Assembly: GCA_037178625.1 (NCBI GenBank) | Contig: JAWZXG010000030.1 | Location: 141,642-205,641 of the forward strand | Reading direction: 5' to 3' | Origin: Skeletonema tropicum | Lineage: Eukaryota; Bacillariophyta; Thalassiosirophyceae; Thalassiosirales; Thalassiosiraceae | DNA length: 64,000 nucleotides | Shown here: positions 1 to 11,847 of the stretch, in pieces | How the letters are laid out: every line of letters begins with the position of its first letter | Numbering within the stretch: position 1 is the stretch's first letter | Program-made: the position numbers and the translations under genes | Notes under the pieces: generated by a model | Told to the model about the DNA's origin: nothing | Database searches by the model: none | Seen by the model: only the letters and a program-made list of their open reading frames with translations

Positions 1-203
1 AGAATATAAATAATACTGTAGGATGCTGATAGAAATGGGTTGAAATCGCTGATGACCTATCATTGTGTATAAAAATAAACAATCATTCATTCTCTTTATT
101 TTTTTCATATGGTCCATTGTATATACTGAGCACCTAACGTGGATCACAGTGGTACAATAATAATATTACATACATACAAACAAAAATTCAAGAATACACG
201 CAC

Positions 204-357
204 CAACCATCATCAAAAACGGATGCCAACTAAAAAATCTCCATCCCGCCCCCTCTGGTCTCGTGCCGGCGTAATATCCGCCTAGTAATGAATGACCGAT
301 TATTATGGATAGGAGGAGGAGGTATTTGTTGGTGGGGAGGGGGGTCATTTTCGCCAT
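204..357 (-). CDS. Probable cytochrome b561-like membrane protein, first exon only (partial)
   Basis: This is a short open frame at the left edge of the window, running off to the left on the minus strand. It begins at an ATG (355-357). The sequence has a hydrophobic stretch (KYLLLLSIIIGHSLLGGYY) followed by a WHPFLMMVG motif; Trp-His-Pro with a following hydrophobic helix is typical of cytochrome b561 family proteins, where the His is a haem ligand. A GT donor-like sequence (GTGCGT, 203-198) follows the VG codons, so I end exon 1 there; the frame also reads on to a stop at 166. The rest of the gene would lie outside the window, or beyond an intron. The family call rests on one motif only and is an inference. 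Confidence 0.4.
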
Positions 358-538
358 GGTTGGAGAGTTGTTTGGTTGGTTTGTAGCGTTGGTATTTAGG
401 CGTAAGTATCGTTGGGTAGGATGTTGAATTTTTGATGGGAAAGATCTGTGACAATGGTGGTGTACGACAGTTAAATTAGCAACTTATGTTACAAGCAACA
501 TGTGACACAGATCACTAAAGCAAGGTTGAAGGGAGTTA

Positions 539-2611
539 CTATGCAACGTGAAAGAGATTGACCAGCTGCAGACTACCGACAAAGAATTCAATTTGATCTT
601 TTTGTCGGCAGCGCATCTCCAATGCCATTATTGAATTATTCCCACCAAACGAGAGTTGTGCCAAACACCGCGGTGAGACACTCCTCGTCTTCTTTCGCAA
701 TGACGAATGAAGAGTAGTAGGAGAAGTACCACTTCTTCTTGGGCTTTGAGTGTTGGCTGATGGCAGCTCCATCTTTTCTTCTTCCCGTTGAGCAATTAAA
801 AATAGTTTTGTAATGTCATCCTCTACAACACCCGATGCTATGATCGACCAACCGACCTGATTGAAGTGCATGTTGCACTGTGCCAAGGTTGGGATGGTGA
901 CGATTGGATATTCTTCTTTACAGCTGCACCTTGAAAGGCTTTGCCATTCGGATTCAAACTCTTGTGGAGTACAGTATAGATTGAGGTCAAGGTTGAATGG
1001 TGTGTACCGTTGTGTGTTGTTGTGTTCTTGTAGGGGAGGAGCAGATGGAGTGGGACTTGCTGCATCGAGCCTTGTCGAGAACAAGCTTTGGCTACTTCTT
1101 ACATTTGGACTGCCAAAGTCGTAAGAGTCATATGCACTCGTGTGAGTGCTTGGGCTCTCGATACTTCTTCTACTCTCTGCCGAGTAAATATTGCGACGAG
1201 CTGCTCTCCTATTTGCTCTACTTGACCTGTGGGGTGTATTTTGGTCCATTGCTTCTTGTCTCGACTCTTCTCTCTGCTTCTCTGCCAATCGGATCGACCA
1301 AATGATGGACCCAATAAGCAATGGAGTCAAACTTGTCAAGGAATTGGTCATAATCATCAAGATAAGAATCGCCTTGACATCTTTCGGTGCATCATATTGA
1401 ATGCTGCTCAACTCCGCATTCACTAGACTGATCCATAACATCACGCCAAATACAAAGTCTACAGCTTTTGTGAATGCAATGCAACTCAATGACCTCTTCA
1501 TTGAAGAAACTATCTTCTTTTGATTTCGGCGAGTTTCACGTCTATCCGTCACGCAAAAGTACCTGCATCCACATTGTCCACAGAGGTCTCTAATCTTGAT
1601 ATGATGTACCAATGATAGAAAAGCAACGATGCCACTCGTGCCTTTGAATAGTAAGGTTGCCTGAACAGAAAGTATCTGTACAGGAGCTTCATTGAAGACA
1701 TTCATCCGACCGCTAACAGCACCAGATTGGATGAGAAAGAAGTAGTTGAAGAGGAGGAGCGAGGATAGAAGCTCAATCCAAGTGACTACAACGACTTTCT
1801 GCGAGACTGGCTTGTATATATCAATCTTGTTGGACCCAAAATAACCACGCAATAGGCCCCAAACATCGAGATAGTCGATGATAGCCACAATGCTCACGAA
1901 TACATTGACTGCTACCGCCCACCAAGCCATTTGCCAAACGAATAAGGTTTGTTGTGTCAACTTGTACTCGAAATCGTCATTCCTCTCTACCAAAGATTCG
2001 ACGAAATAGTTGGATATCAACCAATCAACATTAAATATGCAGGAAATCCAGACGATTAACACGAGCGAGACAATATGAGTCTTCCCTTTACCTTGCCAAG
2101 ATACTGGTTTGACTTGAAAGAGTGCTAGCAAGAGTGAAATGTACGAGCCGCTTTGTGGAGCAGTGGGATACATTTGTGCTATCATGGAAAAGACAAAGAT
2201 GACCAAAGCGAAACAAAGACCCCTTGATATTGTAGCGAAAAGAAATGCAAGTGTCCTTAGTACATCGACGTAGCCACTCGATCTTGATGTTGTTGAAGCT
2301 GCTGTAGTTGCTGTAGACTCTACTTGAACTGGAACTGGCGATGGCGAGGGTGACATTCGCTCGTGTGGAGACACTTTTTGTCCATAGTTTGCTATGTTCA
2401 TTGTTGGCTTCTCTGGCATGTCGCACTCGTTTTCAATAGCGTTAGCTAAGTTCATTGCTTGCATCTCTGGCATATCGTACTCGATTTCAGGAGAAGAATA
2501 GTTGTCGAGCACGAACTCTCGATGTGCAGCATCCATCTCCTCTTCCATCAATTTCACTTCATCCTCCAAGCGCTGTAGCTCTGGAGATTTGAACGATTCG
2601 TCTGCATCCAT
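539..2611 (-). CDS. Multi-spanning membrane protein with beta-adaptin-appendage-like C-terminus
   Basis: Uninterrupted 690-residue frame with ATG at 2611. The N-terminus (1-110) is acidic and low-complexity, with a predicted short coiled coil near residues 10-35. About seven or eight hydrophobic segments lie between residues 115 and 435, with a Cys-rich loop (CGQCGCRYFC) near 350. A Ser/Arg-rich linker follows. The last ~150 residues (from about 542) contain PFNLDLNLYCTPQEFESEW, then alternating strands and helices, which resembles the C-terminal (platform) subdomain of AP-complex beta-adaptin appendages. That domain binds endocytic accessory peptides in known adaptors. I recognise no family for the membrane part. 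The polytopic part plus appendage-like end would suggest a role at the cytosolic face of an endomembrane, but this is inference. Next gene in the same direction is 640 bp upstream. Confidence 0.75.
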   Translation of the reverse strand: MDADESFKSPELQRLEDEVKLMEEEMDAAHREFVLDNYSSPEIEYDMPEMQAMNLANAIENECDMPEKPTMNIANYGQKVSPHERMSPSPSPVPVQVESTATTAASTTSRSSGYVDVLRTLAFLFATISRGLCFALVIFVFSMIAQMYPTAPQSGSYISLLLALFQVKPVSWQGKGKTHIVSLVLIVWISCIFNVDWLISNYFVESLVERNDDFEYKLTQQTLFVWQMAWWAVAVNVFVSIVAIIDYLDVWGLLRGYFGSNKIDIYKPVSQKVVVVTWIELLSSLLLFNYFFLIQSGAVSGRMNVFNEAPVQILSVQATLLFKGTSGIVAFLSLVHHIKIRDLCGQCGCRYFCVTDRRETRRNQKKIVSSMKRSLSCIAFTKAVDFVFGVMLWISLVNAELSSIQYDAPKDVKAILILMIMTNSLTSLTPLLIGSIIWSIRLAEKQREESRQEAMDQNTPHRSSRANRRAARRNIYSAESRRSIESPSTHTSAYDSYDFGSPNVRSSQSLFSTRLDAASPTPSAPPLQEHNNTQRYTPFNLDLNLYCTPQEFESEWQSLSRCSCKEEYPIVTIPTLAQCNMHFNQVGWSIIASGVVEDDITKLFLIAQREEEKMELPSANTQSPRRSGTSPTTLHSSLRKKTRSVSPRCLAQLSFGGNNSIMALEMRCRQKDQIEFFVGSLQLVNLFHVA

Positions 2612-3247
2612 TATTTCTGTATAATATCGCTATATTTCCGTAGCACCACTATTTACTTTTTCAGAATTGATGAAAGATAGAAAAGATTTTAAACTTTTTG
2701 AGGCGCTTCAACAAAATCCCATGTTCGATGTTTGCCTCCTACGCAACACCATGCTTCTCTCTTTTCAATAGCTCAAAGCGCAGCGCAGCTGTAGCTTCAC
2801 GACTTTTTGATCTATTATAATCTATTTGAGGGAGGTGGGAAACCGAGTGGAAATCATCCGTCTCTAGAGAGAGTGAGAAATACTGAGAGATCTAAGAAAA
2901 GGAACACATATCCGACTTAGAAGTTGGGTATTGCATCAAAGGAGAAAGCCAAAGACTGTCAGATGGAATGGAGCAAATATCGAATATGAATGTATCTCAT
3001 AGATTCCAAGCGATACCGGTCCTTGCATACAGAATCACGGGGCCTCACGTGTAGGCGGTGGGTGATTTGATAGCATGATTGAGTGGGGCACAACAGCCCC
3101 AGCAGCTGCTGATGCCATTCGTGCATGTGAAAATATCTCTTGCCGTACAATAACGGGAGCTAGATGAAAGAAAAGGAAGTAGCGTACATATCATTGAAGA
3201 TAAATTTCTGCACTTCTATTAAACAATATGAATAAAAATCAGCTCAT
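2612..3247. other. Intergenic region, 5' flank of the membrane-protein gene and 3' flank of the chitinase gene
   Basis: No gene is seen in these 636 bases. The segment must carry the promoter and 5' UTR of the minus-strand gene starting at 2611 and the 3' end of the minus-strand gene ending at 3248. I see no motif strong enough to name. Confidence 0.5.
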
Positions 3248-6200
3248 TTACTTTCTGCCAAACTTTAACCGCGACATGACCGACTTCTTCTTTCTATTTG
3301 ACTCCGGTTCCTCATCGATATTCGCAGTGCTCGTTTGACGCGATCTTTGAGACTGTTCTGAAATTGCGTTCGAAGGCATCGACCTTCTACTTCTGGAGCC
3401 TTCAGTGTTTTGGGCACTCGAATTCCTAGATGTCCCGGAGCGCATACTTCTCGAGCCCTTACTCCTCGATCCAATGGTGGACTGCCTTCTAGAGTCATCA
3501 TCATCAGCAGTGTTGTTTCCACCTGAATACCTACTTCTTGAACCGCCCCCGCTGTTTCTAGAATTCCTCGATCTCGCGGCTGTAGATCTGGATTGCTTGC
3601 TTCCATCGCCAGAGTATACACCAGAATACCCAGATCTGTCAGATTGTCTACTCCTCGAACCAACAGTAGATTGCTTGCTTCTCGAACCGTCATCATCCGT
3701 ATGTATACTCGATCTCGCGGTAGATTTTGACCTTGCCTCGCTCGATTGCCTGGACATGGATTCGTCATCATCTGAGTACGCGCTGGACTGCGCACTGGAT
3801 TGCCCTGACGAATCATCATCAGAGTCGCTAGATTGTCTAGACGAGCCGTCACCAGACGCACTAGACTGACCTGATGCCGAGTCATCATCGGACTCAGACT
3901 GTTCAATCTCCTCAGTATATTTTGATTGCCGGTCCTCCAGCATTTTCTTCAGCTGGGATATAAGTCCAGATCTAATGTGATTGTCCGCAAGTTCAAGATA
4001 TTGCAGCGAGTCATTGTGGTCTCTGAGAATCTCAACGAACTTCTTCGCTGTATTTGATGTGACTTGGTTGTCTTCGAGGTTGATTTCTATCAGGCTTGAA
4101 TTGTCCCGGAGAACATCCGCAATCTTCTCGGCGACGTCATTACCAATCTTCATATTGCGGAGCGATAGATATTTGACATGAGAGTTTTCAGCCAGGGCAT
4201 CGATCATATCCAGTAGAGTATCAACGCTAACTTTCTGATCATCCAGAACGATTTCCTGGAGATTCTTATCATTATTGATCACTCTTTCAACCAATACATT
4301 AATATCGTCACCATCTTGACGTGAAGCATCGTCATCTTCATTTGCATCTCCAGGTACGTAGTGCTGCTTTTGAAGCTCCAGGATTCGCTTGTTCTTTTCA
4401 GGCCAAGGAATTGATGAGTCCTTCATAACCTCCATGATTGCTTTTCTTTTTCGGACTACCGCCTCACTTTCTTCAGGAACTTCGTGCATTGGAGGCTTGC
4501 CTTCGGCTGCAACTTTCTTTCCTCTGTCCTGGTTGATAGCATTAATTTCGTCCATAAGATCGTCATCAACTTGGTTGCCAGACAAATCAATAAGGACAAG
4601 TGTGGTGTTCTGATCCAATGTACCAAGAAGATACTCGCACCCCTCATTTGTGATTTGATTATCCTTCAATGAAATATGAGTGATTGTTTTGTTGTCTGCA
4701 AGAGCTAATGAAAGAGCTGCAACATCGTCGTCGTCAATACCAGTGTCGTCAAAATTCAAGGTTTTGATTACATCATTTGCACCGAGCGCATCAATCATTG
4801 ATTCTCGATCATCTAAAGCAGCCAAATTTGTTCCTTCGAGTTTCAAATTTATCAAGTTGGGATCATTTGCTTTGATTCGATCAACAATGAGCGAGACGGA
4901 CGTGTCAGCGGACCTCCCCGAGGCTGATGATCTCGACGATTCACCTGATCTGCCGGAAGCAGAAGTCGCACCCGATCTGTAGGAAGCTGAACTAGCACGT
5001 GATCTACCTGATCTACCAGAAGCAGCAGTAACACCTGATCTGTACGAAGCTGAACTAGCACGTGATCTAGCAAAAGCAGAAGCTCTACCGGAAGCAGAAG
5101 TAACACTCGATCTACCAGAAGCAGAAGTCGCACCCGATCTGTAGGAAGCTGAACTAGCACGTGATCTAGCAAAAGCAGAAGCCCTACCGGAAGCAGAAGT
5201 ATCACCCGATCTGCCGGAAGCAGTAGTCGCACCCGATCTGTAGGAAGCTGAACTAGCACGTGATCTACCTGATCTACCAGAAGCAGAAGTAACACCCGAT
5301 CTGTACGAAGCTGAAGTTGCATATGATCTTCCTGACGCTGAAGTCATTCCTGATCTGCCCGTGGCATATGATCTGGCCTGAGATCTGGCATAAACTGAAG
5401 ATCTACCCGACACAGACGTCCCAATGCTTTCAGCGGCCTGAGATCTGGCATGAACTGAAGATCTATCCGACACAGACGTCCCAATACTTTCAGCCACGCT
5501 GAGAGATAAGCGTGGGGCCAACAAGGCATTGACTTCTTGAATAAGTTTGTCGCTGACTTCGTTTCCAGACAAATCGATATAATCGATGACCTCATTCTTA
5601 TCTAGACATCCGAGGAGATACTCACAACCTTCATCAGTGATTCCATTATCTCGCAATGAAATGTACGTGACTGTTTTGTTATCTGAAAGAGCCGTAGAGA
5701 GTGAGGCAATGTTATCATCATTCATGCCGGTGTCGTTGAGTGATATTTTTGTAACATTTTCATTTGTAGTCAGCGCATCAACCAACGAGTCAAATTCAGC
5801 ATCATCAGCCAAATTCCTTCCATCAAGAACAAGTTCGACGAATTCTGGATCATCGGAGAACAATCTGTCCACAAACTCTGCTAATGACACATCACCATTA
5901 GATGCTTGCGATACAGATGCGGCAGTGGAGAGCGGCGGCCGCTGATCCAAAATGTCGTAGACATCGTCGATTATGTCATCATCGATTTCGTTCCCTTCGA
6001 GGTCAATATCTCGCAAAACGTCGTTGGAATCCAGAGTCCCAATCAAGTATTCAGCCCCCTCTGATGTTATGGCATTATTGGACAGATTGAGGTAGTGGAT
6101 GGATTGATTATCAGCAAGAGCAAGCGAAAGAGATTCTACGCATTCATCATCCAACTCATTAAGGGAGAGATCCACTCTTCGGACATGTGTATTTTCTGCG

Positions 6201-9200
6201 AGGGCATCAAAAAGAACGAAAACATCATTTCGAAGGCCAAACTCCATCTCTCTCAGATCAAGATTTATCAAAGTTGGATCATTGTCTTGAACTCTTCGAA
6301 TGAGTCCTCTTGCAACGCTCAGGTTTTCAGCGTTCTCACTGCGATATTTGCCTCCTCTCGATGTCAATATGTCTCTCATTTCTTCGTGGAGGTCAGCATC
6401 AATGTCTGGATTTCCAGATAGATCTAACATTTCAATCGTTTCGTTACTCTCCAATGTTCCAATCAAAAACTCTGCACCTTCAGAAGTGATTGCGTTGTCT
6501 CCTAGGCATAAATGCGTGATAGATGTATTATCCATCAATGCAAGTGATAACGCCTCAACTTCTTCGTCACGAATGTTGCTATTCTTGAGAGAAAGCTTTA
6601 CAACATATTCATTGTGAGCCAGGGCCTCCCACAGCGCCTTCCCTCCATCATCTCCAATCTCTTTCTTGTTATCGAGAAGAATTTCTTCCAGACTGGGGTC
6701 ATTTTCAAGCACTCGGTCAATAATATGGTCGTAGTCATCATCTGACATTGTTACCTGTGAGACGTATGATTGATCTCTACTCCTGGCGGATGAAGCATAA
6801 GAAGATTGTGCATAAGATGATGCACGTGAATCGTACTCTCGGGATGCATCTCTGCTCCGAGACTCAGAAATTTCGTCATACTCAGAAGCCTGATTACTTG
6901 TTGCAGTAGTACGCGATCCTGCCGCTGATGACCCTTCATCGTAGGATTGGGCGGCCGAAGGCTCCTCGTCATAAGATGGAGCATTTGATTCTTCTTCATC
7001 ATCCGTCGAAGGAAGATCGCCGGCATCAATAGAGAGATCAGAGTCAGATGAAGATGATGAGGAGGACGAAGACGATGACCTAGAGCCGTCATCTTCGTCT
7101 GTACCCAATGACTCATTTTTCTCACGAATTGAAGAACGGAACGACGACAGTAGAGCGTTGAATGTGGCCTTAGGTGGTGCATACTCTTTTTCAAGCTCTT
7201 CAATCATTCGTATTCGCTTTTCCCTCGCCTCCTCCATAAGTCGTTTGTGTTGACGGAATTTATAAGCAAAGAAACCAATGCAGCCGCAGATTGCTCCAAG
7301 ACCGGCGAAAATTCCTCCAAGCATGTAGTAGAGATTCGATGCTGGCGGTTCAGGGTAAATGATGTATGTCGGAGCAATCGTGGGCTGATACGTCGGATCA
7401 GTATTCGGCAAGGGGACATTGGCGGCCGAAACGTCTTCGAGACCGTCCCAAAACTTAGATCTTGTGGCTGGGTGCTGTGGATGCTTCGGAGAGGTAAAAA
7501 TTTCCACCAAGGTATTGCCAAAAGATTCAATCCATGACTTCACGTAAATGGACCAATCACGCCAGCCAGGAGGATAATCTGAGAAGGTCAACGTCACATT
7601 CATCAAAATCTCCAATACAGCAGGCTTCTCCTGGCCAAAGCCGAGCACTGTTTGGGATGCAAAGGGAGAGTCAGCTTCAAATTCTGGATAAGGATTTTGC
7701 GAGTCGATGATGGCTTCAACGATTTCTATATCCACGGTCTGAAGACGAGGAACCAATAAGTCGAACATGAGGTTTTCAAAGATAAACTGTTCTTCATTTG
7801 TCATGTTCCTATCTGGTTCAACACCCGTGAGGAAAACCTTCACTTGCCTTTCGACTGTCTCAATGGTTTCTGGGAGACTAATTTCGGAGACAACAGGAGT
7901 AGGTGCTGGGGTAGGTTTCACAGGTGAAATCTGACCTGGAAATACCACGAATGGAGGAGCAGCAGCTGCATGTGACCCAAACTGAAGATCAAACGTGTTC
8001 AACACTGTTTCGAATGCCCGTAATCGATCATCCATATCAGCAACTTTCCTATCATTGCAGGAACTGCCGACACAATTGAGGACATAAAGCGTCGTGGCGT
8101 TATAAAAGAATTCCTCGTCATTGAGATCACCATTGACGTATGCGAAGAGCTGCTCCTTGTAATTTCCATCTTCTTCGGAATATGCTTGGATATTATCCAT
8201 CCAGTGATACATACCCGTAATCCAACGCAAAGCAGGTGACTCTGGTCCTGCGCAAACTTGTCCAGGGTCGAGGCACAAGTCGATGTTTGGAAACCATGCC
8301 GAGCGACCGTCTGTAGCAGCTTTCTTCCCGATAAAGTGATTCAGTTTTCCGTAGAGACAAGTACCTCGAATCTTCAATGATCCACGGCCCCACCAACAAC
8401 AACCTTCAAGATCCGTTCGACCATACTCATTTGGGATGTCGTTAACATCTCTCTCTTCAACACCAACTATGGCATCCCAGAAACCTACATTTTCGCCATG
8501 AACAATCGTCGGACCGCAGAAAAATGACTTCGGAGCACCTTTCCATAGCCCATGGCTAACACCATGAGCTTCCATTTGCAAGATTTGCACAGAATTGAGT
8601 TGGGTAGCGCAGTCGTAAAGATTTTTGTCTTTAAGTCTGGGGCATCCCTCATCTTGATACGAGCGCCCGTTTTGCCCGCATGCATTCGAAAGCGGAAAAC
8701 GAAATTGATCTTTTCCGTCATCCAGACCAACGCCATCTGTCTTGTCGTTAGGAAGGTGCTCTATATTCAATTCATCACAGGAATCATGAATAATGGAATC
8801 TACCATTGCTTGGGCGAGAAAAGCTGCAATGTTGACGAGGCCATACACGATGGAATTTCGCATAGGATACTTCAAGTCTTCTGTTGTCAAAAATGTAGTT
8901 ACTGGTTCATCCCCGTCATCATTTCCATTTTGATCCTTCCCAAGGTAGAAGAATGACCCATCAATCCCCTCCGTGGCTAGTCTTCTCAGCGCATCGACGA
9001 AATGGTTGTAACGGTAATTATACGACGGAAACGTTGATCCATCGTAAGTACGATGTCGAAAAACATTTCGCGAAAAATGCCCAAAACCAGCCCCAGCCGA
9101 TTCCAACTCTCCGTTCTCAGCCCTCTGGATATGATCAAATATTGCATCGATCATATTATTTATTGGATTACCGTTAACATCCGTCCCTCCCACCTCATAT

Positions 9201-11847
9201 TGGGCCGGACCCTTCGGCTTCTCAGGAGGGAGTTCCACCAAAGATCCATCCTCTGGCGTTGCGATGAGACGACAGTCAAATGTAAGTTCTTCCAACTTGC
9301 GGTTCACTGCATCAAGCAAGGGCGTTTCGAGACTGGCAGTAATGTCTCCGGATAATTCCCAAACAAAGACTCCGGCAAGGAAGTTCTGGTTGACAAATTC
9401 GACTTTATCACACACAGATTGAGGATCATCATATGACACGAGACCAGACCCATCCCCAAAGAAAGCATACTGCGTCTTGGTGGGCTCATGTCGTCTGGTG
9501 ATCAGGTCCCTCCCTACTCCGAACTTCTCAAGAATGTTGTAAAACACAGGCGTTCCCAAATCTCGAGGCCAATTGGCCTGATCGACCGAACCTCCACGCT
9601 TGCCTCCTTTCTTACTATGAAACCCTCCCAACTCAGTTGCAAAGCTATACGTCGAACCGTAAAAAGGAATACCAATACTGATCTTGTAGGAATGTTCGCC
9701 GGCACCACCTTGAATGTAATTACGGACGCATCCGTCCACGCTGAGTCCTTTGATGACATCCCATTCCTGATCGTAAAGTGGAGCATTGGCACCGGTGAGA
9801 CCCTCCTTCTCGCTATGGAAGTCGAACGTCATTAGATTCATCCCATCCAACACCTGCCCAAGGTAGTCAATGTCGAGAAATTTAATGTTGGCTGGACCGC
9901 AGGGCAGCGCGGCAGTTAGTCCGAATGCTCCCCCATTCAACGGTGCATCTCCCGTTCGAATTTGATAATCGTTCAGAGCCTCTCGTACCTCTAACAGCAA
10001 TCTGTTGAAGTTCTTCCTATCCTTGTCTGATCCACCGTGTGGTCGGTACCCTGGGTACTCCCAGTCTATATATTGTCATTAGAAATTAGAAGAAAGTAAT
10101 TGATGTGTGTGTCAGACATATGTAAGAATAATACAGAGCAGAACAACAAACTCAATAGTAAATTCAATAGAAATAACATCATCAACTCACCAATATCAAT
10201 CCCATCAAATCCATAATCCTCAATAAGCCCCACACACTCCTTCGCAAACCGTCTCCTCTTCTCCACATCATCCGCCACGGTGGGGAAACTCCCCGACAAA
10301 GTCCATCCACCAATCGACGGATAAATTTCCGCTCCAGCAACATGTGACAAATAAATCAACCCCTCCTTATACCTGTGCACATTGCACACTTTACTATTGG
10401 GAAAATTCCGATGACACCGTTCAAAGTGTTCACATGTTGGTAGATCATCATTGACATCTCCAAATGACAATTGTGTCCTCCTCCTCCTCCTCCTGAGAAG
10501 TGAACTCCCAACATTCTTACCATCATCCCTCCCCTTCCCACCCTGACAATAACTCGGTAATTTCTCCCTATTCACACTAAAATCATATGGACCATTCAAC
10601 ACATTTGGATCAGCCCAAGAATCCGTACCGAATATAAACCCGTCGGTATCTGATTGGAAGAAGGCATAGTTGACACGAGAGACCTTGTTGAGGTTGAGAT
10701 TGACGGGAGAGGCGAGGTTGGATCGATCGTACCATTGCCATGTGGCGTAGGAGCCGGTTAGGAGGCGTTGGCGGGAGTGTTTGGAGGTGTGGGAGAATTG
10801 TGTCATGGTGTCGGTTGTTGTTGGAGTGGTAGTATTGTTGTTGTTGGGTGGTGGGGCTCCACCATATTGACGGTGGATAGATTGAGTTACCTTCATGACT
10901 TGTTGAAGACGTTGATACAATTCTTCTTCATCATCGTCATCTTCCTCCTCCTCCATAGTTTCAACTCCAGCAGCATTATTCTTCATAGTGATATCCTCCT
11001 GCCCTTGACTATTAACGTAGTCCATAATGTGCTGTTGTAACAATTCTGCATCCGTATTGGATGGAGGGGGAGGAGCTACTTCGGCTCCAGTGTGAGTTGT
11101 CCAACCTTCATCTTTGTAATTGTTATTGATCAAGTTTCGATGATTGGATTGTGCTTTATCAGTATTTGATTGCAATGGATCATTATTGTGATTTGAAGCA
11201 GTACTTGCTGATGTTCGCAATAACATTTTCTTTGGTGACATCATCTTTATCTTTTCAATTCTACCTGTTGCTGCTGTTGCTGCTTTGATGTCAGCCTGAT
11301 CTTGTGAAATCTCATCCTCTCCACTGCTAGAGGTATCACTAATGGTTCCTCCACGAAGATATTGCAAATTGGTAGTATCACTATCCATAAATAGTTCACG
11401 ATCAAGCCTTCGACGATGATGACTTGGATCATCATTCCCACCTATCATCACTTCGCGCCGCTCCTCCAAATATCGAGCACCAAGTACATGATGTCCCTCT
11501 TCCGATAGACAAGATGAATCGTAGGAAAGATGAGTCAGATTGGTGGCGGATATTATTATTGACGCAGCTGACGACATGCCGTTACCACCGCTGTCGTTAG
11601 TACCATTCTTGTCAGCTATAAGATTGCTAATAACATCAGTATCACGTCGTTGACTAGGCCGCTGTAAGTCAATCCATCGTTCCAACGACGACGTCACATT
11701 ATTATTATCAACACTGCTGTTATCAGAGGTGTAAAAAAATTCATTCAACTTTTGGAATGCCACTGGAAGAACGAAGTACGATGATGTGAGGACGGCAAAG
11801 GCTATGGTACAGCTTGCTAGGAAGAGTCGTTGACGGCGTCTCTGCAT
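3248..11847 (-). CDS. Giant GH18 + GH19-like chitinase with membrane span and intracellular leucine-rich repeats (two exons)
   Basis: Two frames join through a GT-AG intron (10190-10066) to give 2824 residues; exons are 11847-10191 and 10065-3248. Residues ~1-35 are a signal peptide or anchor. GH18 spans ~365-808: SIGGW motif, DGIDIDWEYP with catalytic Glu555 straddling the splice, MTFDFH, and a closing VFVWELSGD. A GH19-like region (~850-1240) has AAFLAQAM and GCCWWGRG motifs. After a stalk with Thr/Pro tracts comes one membrane span (~1463-1489), then basic residues. The cytosolic part has a poly-Ser tract, five blocks of 4-5 tropomodulin-like LRRs (~1675-2598), a Ser/Arg/Gly/Ala repeat between blocks 3 and 4, and a Ser/Arg tail. 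GH18 cleaves chitin; the surface location and any signalling role are inferred. The phase matches exactly and restores the catalytic motif, so the gene model is strong. Confidence 0.85.
4890..5490 (-). repeat. Internal Ser/Arg/Gly/Ala coding repeat inside the chitinase gene
   Basis: Between LRR blocks 3 and 4 the protein consists of degenerate repeats of the type SASYRSG-TSASGRS and SAFARSRASSASYRSG. At DNA level these are imperfect tandem units of mixed length (e.g. around 4975-5060, 5095-5180 and 5210-5300) that are very similar to one another. This points to recent in-frame expansion by slippage or unequal exchange. The composition is that of an unstructured, possibly phosphorylated linker. 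Confidence 0.75.
10066..10190 (-). other. 125-bp intron in the chitinase gene
   Basis: On the minus strand the exon ends GATATTG, followed by GTGAGT (donor, 10190-10185). The acceptor is TATATAG ending at 10066, followed by ACTGGGAG. Removal joins ...GIDI to DWEYP with exact phase, rebuilding the GH18 DxxDxDxE signature. Without the splice both frames stop or lose the motif. Confidence 0.9.

Noticed and set aside
3405..5322. Long antisense frames opposite the LRR/Ser-Arg region (e.g. 3405-3869 plus, 4852-5322 minus in another frame)
   Set aside because: Shadow frames caused by biased codon composition of the Ser/Arg repeats in the real gene.
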